This document shows, piece after piece, positions 57,925 through 64,000 of a stretch of 64,000 nt of DNA. Both the position numbers and the translations under genes were made by a program. A model generated the notes under the pieces. It did no database searches. It had not been told where the DNA came from and saw only the letters and a program-made list of their open reading frames with translations. The DNA lies in assembly GCF_947490415.1 (NCBI RefSeq), contig NZ_CANLGX010000004.1:186001-250000 (forward strand), in the 5' to 3' direction. The stretch comes from an uncultured Eudoraea sp. GTDB lineage: Bacteria; Bacteroidota; Bacteroidia; Flavobacteriales; Flavobacteriaceae. Positions within the stretch are counted from its first letter, which is position 1; every line of letters begins with the position of its first letter.

Positions 57925-58980
57925 ATGCACATTAAAAAAAATTACACCGCCTTTGAAATGGCATGGTGGACCCGCTTCGAAACATTTTTATTTTTAGCTA
58001 TAATAATTTCCTGGGTTGCCGCTTATTATTTTTTGGATTTAGCATGGTTAAAAATTCCATGGACTCCTTTAGCTTTAATTGGCACAGCAGTGGCTTTTGT
58101 TATTGGTTTTCAAAATAATGCCGCCTACGGCAGAATCTGGGAAGCCAGGAAAATTTGGGGAGGAATCGTAAATACTTCGAGAACATTTGGGGTATTTGTT
58201 CAAGATATGGTTAACAACGAATACGCTCAAACACCAATAGAGGATTCTGAGCTCCAAAAAGAAATTAAAAATTTGACATACAGACAGATAGCATGGATGA
58301 CCGCTTTGCGCCATGCCATGCGCGCATCCAAACCCTGGGAGACATCTGTACTCCATAGAACAAATAAAGAATGGGATACGCGTCCACCCGAACATGATTC
58401 TACTTTAGAAAAGGACCTAAAACCCTATATTTCAGAAAGTGATTATGAATATGTTATGAGCAAGAGTAATAAACAAACAGCGCTATTGTACTTGCAATCT
58501 CATCATCTAAAAAAACTTAAAGAAAAAGGGGTGATTTGGGAGTTTTCCTTTTTAGAATTGGAAGGGGTAATTCAAGAGTTTTTTACACTGCAAGGCAAAA
58601 GTGAACGAATAAAGAACTTTCCTTATCCAAGACAATTTGCAACGCTAAATCATTTTTTTATGTGGCTTTTTGTCTTGCTCCTACCCCTCGCCCTGGTACC
58701 CCAATTTGCTGAAATTGGCAGTGAGTTTATTACTAAAAGTCCACTTATTGGAAAACTATTTGTATGGTTTTCAGTTCCTTTTTATGTCATAGTCGCCTGG
58801 ATTTTTCATACTATGGAAAGAATAGGCAGAACAGGAGAAAATCCTTTTGAAGGCACCGCCAATGACGTTCCTATTTCCACGATTGCAAGAGGAATTGAAA
58901 TTGACCTCAGAGAAAATTTAGGAGAATCGGCTGAGGAAATCCCGGAACAATTCACCATAAAATATCACACTCAATTCTAA
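57925..58980 (+). CDS. bestrophin-family ion channel
   Basis: A 351-residue integral membrane protein. The bestrophin core has MAWWTRFETFLFLAIIISWV, WTPLALIGTAVAFVIGFQNN and AAYGRIWEARKIWGGIVNTS (the RxWE motif), and a later segment LVPQFAEIGSEF between two helices. KPWETSVLHRTNKEWDTRPP is an insert of charged residues compared with shorter bacterial bestrophins of about 300. The family forms pentameric channels, anion-selective in eukaryotes and often cation-selective in bacteria. It is convergent with katG, with a shared terminator between. Confidence 0.92.
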   Translation: MHIKKNYTAFEMAWWTRFETFLFLAIIISWVAAYYFLDLAWLKIPWTPLALIGTAVAFVIGFQNNAAYGRIWEARKIWGGIVNTSRTFGVFVQDMVNNEYAQTPIEDSELQKEIKNLTYRQIAWMTALRHAMRASKPWETSVLHRTNKEWDTRPPEHDSTLEKDLKPYISESDYEYVMSKSNKQTALLYLQSHHLKKLKEKGVIWEFSFLELEGVIQEFFTLQGKSERIKNFPYPRQFATLNHFFMWLFVLLLPLALVPQFAEIGSEFITKSPLIGKLFVWFSVPFYVIVAWIFHTMERIGRTGENPFEGTANDVPISTIARGIEIDLRENLGESAEEIPEQFTIKYHTQF

Positions 58981-59004
58981 GGTATTAATCCATACAGCAC
59001 ATAA

Positions 59005-59035
59005 AAAAGGTGGCCATTTTCCATGACCACCTTTT
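59005..59035. terminator. bidirectional terminator between bestrophin gene and katG
   Basis: AAAAGGTGG (59005-59013) and CCACCTTTT (59027-59035) form a perfect 9-bp stem, extended by CCAT/ATGA inner pairing. A-tracts and T-tracts on both sides suit termination in either direction for the two convergent genes. Confidence 0.8.
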
Positions 59036-59086
59036 AATCTATACCTAATTATTCTAGACCTTATGGCCTGTCAGACGTCGCTGAAA

Positions 59087-61354
<2,268 letters not shown>

Positions 61355-61725
61355 TTATTTTCTTTCTTGTATTAGTAAAAGTACCAAAATGTTTACTCAT
61401 TTAAATTGGTTTCTAATAGAAAATAACTATGATCCATTCTGAACTCCTATAAGTAATTTATTTTGCGAAAGTTGGTGCATTTAAAAAGACATCAGGGCAT
61501 CCTATTATTGACCGATCAGCATGCTTCCAGTAAATTCCATAACTCTTGAATGAGTTCGATATTTGATCGATTTTTCAATCCTGTTACGGAAAGGCAGGAA
61601 GGTTCCCATATTTATATGGAATACTATGGAAATACCAAACCAATTTTAATAAATGATACCAGACAATATTTACTGCTGGCATTCATATTTATTTAGTATT
61701 TTAATCACCCTAATTAATTCCGCTA

Positions 61726-64000
61726 ATGAAATACCTGAAGTTTACACTTTCCCTTCTTCTTGCAGCCGCTGTTTTTTATGGTCTGAACAACAAGTTTGGT
61801 TCCATCCCTCCCATCGGAAAATTTTTAAATCCCTATACGGGTGTCTGGCAAAATGAAACTGATGAAACCATTACGGGAACTGTTCCCATTGATGGACTCA
61901 AGGACAAGGTTACTGTGCATTACGATGCACAGTTAATTCCACACCTCTTTGCTCAGAATGAAAATGATTTATACAGGGCCCAGGGTTATATTACGGCCAA
62001 GCATCGTCTTTGGCAAATGGAATTTCAGACGTATGCGGCCGCTGGTCGGTTATCTGAAATTATTGGCGAAGCAGCGTTAAACTACGACCGTCAGCAGCGC
62101 AGACGCGGCATGGGATTTGGAGCAGAGCAAGCCATAGCAAAGATCAAAGAAGACCCTAAAACCAATGCCTTAGTTGAAGCTTATGCCGAGGGTGTGAATA
62201 GCTACATCAACCAAATACAGCCTAAAGACTTTCCTGTAGAGTATAAACTGCTCGACTATCAGCCAGAACCCTGGACGATAAAAAAAACAGCCTTGTTATT
62301 GATGTACATGACCAAGGATTTGGCCGGAGGAGATTCTGATTTAGAATATACCAATGCATTGCGGATGTTTGGGAAAGAACGCTTTGATTTATTGTATCCG
62401 GATTTTTTTGATGTCATAGACCCTATTATTCCCAAGGAAACCGATTGGAGTTATATTGATGTGCCTATTACGGAAACACCGGAAAGTGAATTGCCACTAG
62501 ACTCTATTCCAAAAACCTTAGACAAGCCAAATCCTGATAATGGCAGTAATAACTGGGCCATTTCTGGTGAAAAATCCTATTCCGGAAATCCTATTTTGGC
62601 AAACGACCCGCATTTGGGGCTAAACCTACCTTCTATTTGGTTTGTGATGCAATTAAGTATTCCAACCCATAATGCTTTTGGCGCCACACTGCCCGGAGCC
62701 CTGGGCATAATTTCAGGATTTAACTCTAACATTTCATGGGGAGAAACCAACGCTACCAGAGATGTATTGGATTGGTACAAAATTGAATTTAAAGATGAAA
62801 CACGCAGACAATACAAATATGGTGATGATTGGAAAGCTGTGAGTTTTAGAATTGAAGAAATTAAAATAAAAGGTAAAGCCGCTTATATTGATTCTGTATG
62901 TTATACCCATCATGGGCCTGTGGCTTACGATAAAAACTTTATGGGTGATAATAAACTTGCCGGCTATGCCATGAAATGGTCGGGCCATATAGGGGGCAAC
63001 AATCAAAAGACATTTTTAGAGCTCAACAAAGGAAGGAATTATGATGATTATGTTAATGCCCTTAAACATTATACAGCACCGGCACAAAACTTTGTCTTTG
63101 CTTCAACAGAGGGTGATATCGCTATTTGGGTTCAGGGAAAACTGCCCAATAAATGGAAAGGACAAGGGAAATTTTTAATGGATGGCAGCAATCCGAAGCA
63201 CGACTGGCAAAGTTTTATCCCACAGGCCTTTAATGCCCATACCAAAAATCCGGAACGCGGCTTTGTCAGCTCAGCAAATCAGCACCCTGTAGATGAATCC
63301 TATCCGTTCTATGTATTTAATGATGGTTACGAAACCTACAGAAACCGCGTAATCAATAACTTTTTTAATTCTAAAGAGACTTTCAATATTCAGGATTTTA
63401 AGGATTTACACAATAATAATTATAACCTAAAGGCGGCAGAACTCCTGCCCTATATTTTTGAAACTATGGATACCTCTACGCTCACTGCAGAAGAGTTAAG
63501 CATATTCAACGAAATAAAAACATGGGACTTCAACAACGATATAGACGAGCTGGGTCCAAGTATTTATAGTATTTGGTGGAGCAAACTCTATGATCTGTTT
63601 TGGGATGAATATGATGTTGATAATGTTGCCCTGGATAAACCATTCACCTACCAAACCATTCACTTGCTAAAAACCAAAGGCGACGATAAATTTATGGATA
63701 TTGTAGAAACACCTGAAACCGAAACCGCCAAAGATCTGTTTTTAATCAGTTTCAAAAAAGCAGCAAAATCCTTAATGGATTGGAAAGCTGAAAATGGAGA
63801 TTATAACTGGAATGCCTATAAGAGCACCTATGTTGGTCATTTGCTGCAGGCCTTACCTGCATTTTCAAGGTTTAACCTGCCAATTGGGGGTGGTGGCAAC
63901 ATTGTGAACGCAACCAAAAAAAATCATGGTCCCTCCTGGCGAATGATTGTGGAGATGAGCTCGCCACCAACTGCTTTAGGAATTTATCCCGGAGGTCAAT
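61726..64000 (+). CDS. penicillin acylase-family Ntn-hydrolase (C-terminus outside window)
   Basis: The frame is open from ATG 61726 to the right edge (758 residues seen; the family is about 790-810). The signal or anchor segment KFTLSLLLAAAVFYGLNNKF is followed by the alpha-chain VHYDAQLIPHLFAQNENDLY and AQGYITAKHRLWQMEFQ, typical of this family. The self-cleavage site is DNGSNNWAISGEKS: Ser274 should become the N-terminal nucleophile of the beta chain. ANDPHLGLNLPSIWF and GIISGFNSNISWGETN supply the oxyanion residues. Members hydrolyse amide bonds of beta-lactams or acyl-homoserine lactones; the substrate here is unknown. Divergent from katG. Confidence 0.93.
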   Translation, partial: MKYLKFTLSLLLAAAVFYGLNNKFGSIPPIGKFLNPYTGVWQNETDETITGTVPIDGLKDKVTVHYDAQLIPHLFAQNENDLYRAQGYITAKHRLWQMEFQTYAAAGRLSEIIGEAALNYDRQQRRRGMGFGAEQAIAKIKEDPKTNALVEAYAEGVNSYINQIQPKDFPVEYKLLDYQPEPWTIKKTALLLMYMTKDLAGGDSDLEYTNALRMFGKERFDLLYPDFFDVIDPIIPKETDWSYIDVPITETPESELPLDSIPKTLDKPNPDNGSNNWAISGEKSYSGNPILANDPHLGLNLPSIWFVMQLSIPTHNAFGATLPGALGIISGFNSNISWGETNATRDVLDWYKIEFKDETRRQYKYGDDWKAVSFRIEEIKIKGKAAYIDSVCYTHHGPVAYDKNFMGDNKLAGYAMKWSGHIGGNNQKTFLELNKGRNYDDYVNALKHYTAPAQNFVFASTEGDIAIWVQGKLPNKWKGQGKFLMDGSNPKHDWQSFIPQAFNAHTKNPERGFVSSANQHPVDESYPFYVFNDGYETYRNRVINNFFNSKETFNIQDFKDLHNNNYNLKAAELLPYIFETMDTSTLTAEELSIFNEIKTWDFNNDIDELGPSIYSIWWSKLYDLFWDEYDVDNVALDKPFTYQTIHLLKTKGDDKFMDIVETPETETAKDLFLISFKKAAKSLMDWKAENGDYNWNAYKSTYVGHLLQALPAFSRFNLPIGGGGNIVNATKKNHGPSWRMIVEMSSPPTALGIYPGGQ

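Overview
The window is a low-GC chromosomal segment that I place in the Bacteroidota, most likely family Flavobacteriaceae. The support is gene content and style: guaA beside a secreted LysM-repeat protein, bacillithiol enzyme BshC, DUF3667, DUF6090, DUF418, DUF4386 and DUF1593 proteins, GH92 and GH3 glycosidases, many short lipoproteins, weak ribosome binding sites and one TAnnTTTG-type promoter box. No rRNA, tRNA, CRISPR, transposase, phage or integrase gene was found.

Layout. 1-11.3 kb is ordinary chromosome: LysM protein (cut by the window edge), guaA, a SIMPL protein, an FMN-binding PNPOx protein, a PLP decarboxylase, bshC, a secreted M14 metallopeptidase and a DUF3667 membrane protein. 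11.4-56.7 kb is an accessory region. It holds many unrelated genes, mostly single and mostly on the plus strand: esterase, CPBP protease, cupins, DUF6326, DUF4386, a dihydrofolate-reductase-like protein, a PD40 lipoprotein, GH92, S41 and S9 peptidases, NTF2-like, YitT, DUF6090, a GT39-like transferase, archaeal-type SAM synthetase, a CFA-like methyltransferase, an MFS carrier, an aminotransferase, a RetSat-like oxidoreductase, DUF1593 and ACR3. Minus-strand blocks are set among them: an hsp20 group, a lipoprotein with an AraC-TolB-TPR regulator, a TetR-lactonase-AhpD set, and GH3-hydrolase-DUF418-AraC. 57-64 kb returns to ordinary genes: a DinB-like protein, a monooxygenase-like lipoprotein, a bestrophin, katG and a penicillin acylase cut by the right edge.

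The main discovery candidate is the set of imperfect inverted repeats between the accessory genes. I recognise about 22. Each has a left end like AACAATGnnTATA and a right end like nnTATAnnRACCGTTR, so a TATA-centred stem is closed by AAC pairing with GTT. Genes usually start 19-53 nt after the right end and stop a few bases before, or inside, the next left end. In several units the bases after GTT at the start of the unit are the reverse complement of the bases before AAC at its far end: 10/10, 10/10 and 9/9 in the best three. That is the relation expected for integron gene cassettes, whose attC site is split between the two ends when integrated. I therefore read the region as a dispersed integron-like cassette array without an integrase in view (CALIN-like), with a core that differs from the classical GTTRRRY. 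This is inference from sequence pattern only.

Other points of interest are a TetR gene whose palindromic operator recurs before the lactonase it probably controls, a group of SAM-related genes around an archaeal-type SAM synthetase, a truncated second DUF6090 gene, an HNH-endonuclease remnant and a broken lipoprotein gene.
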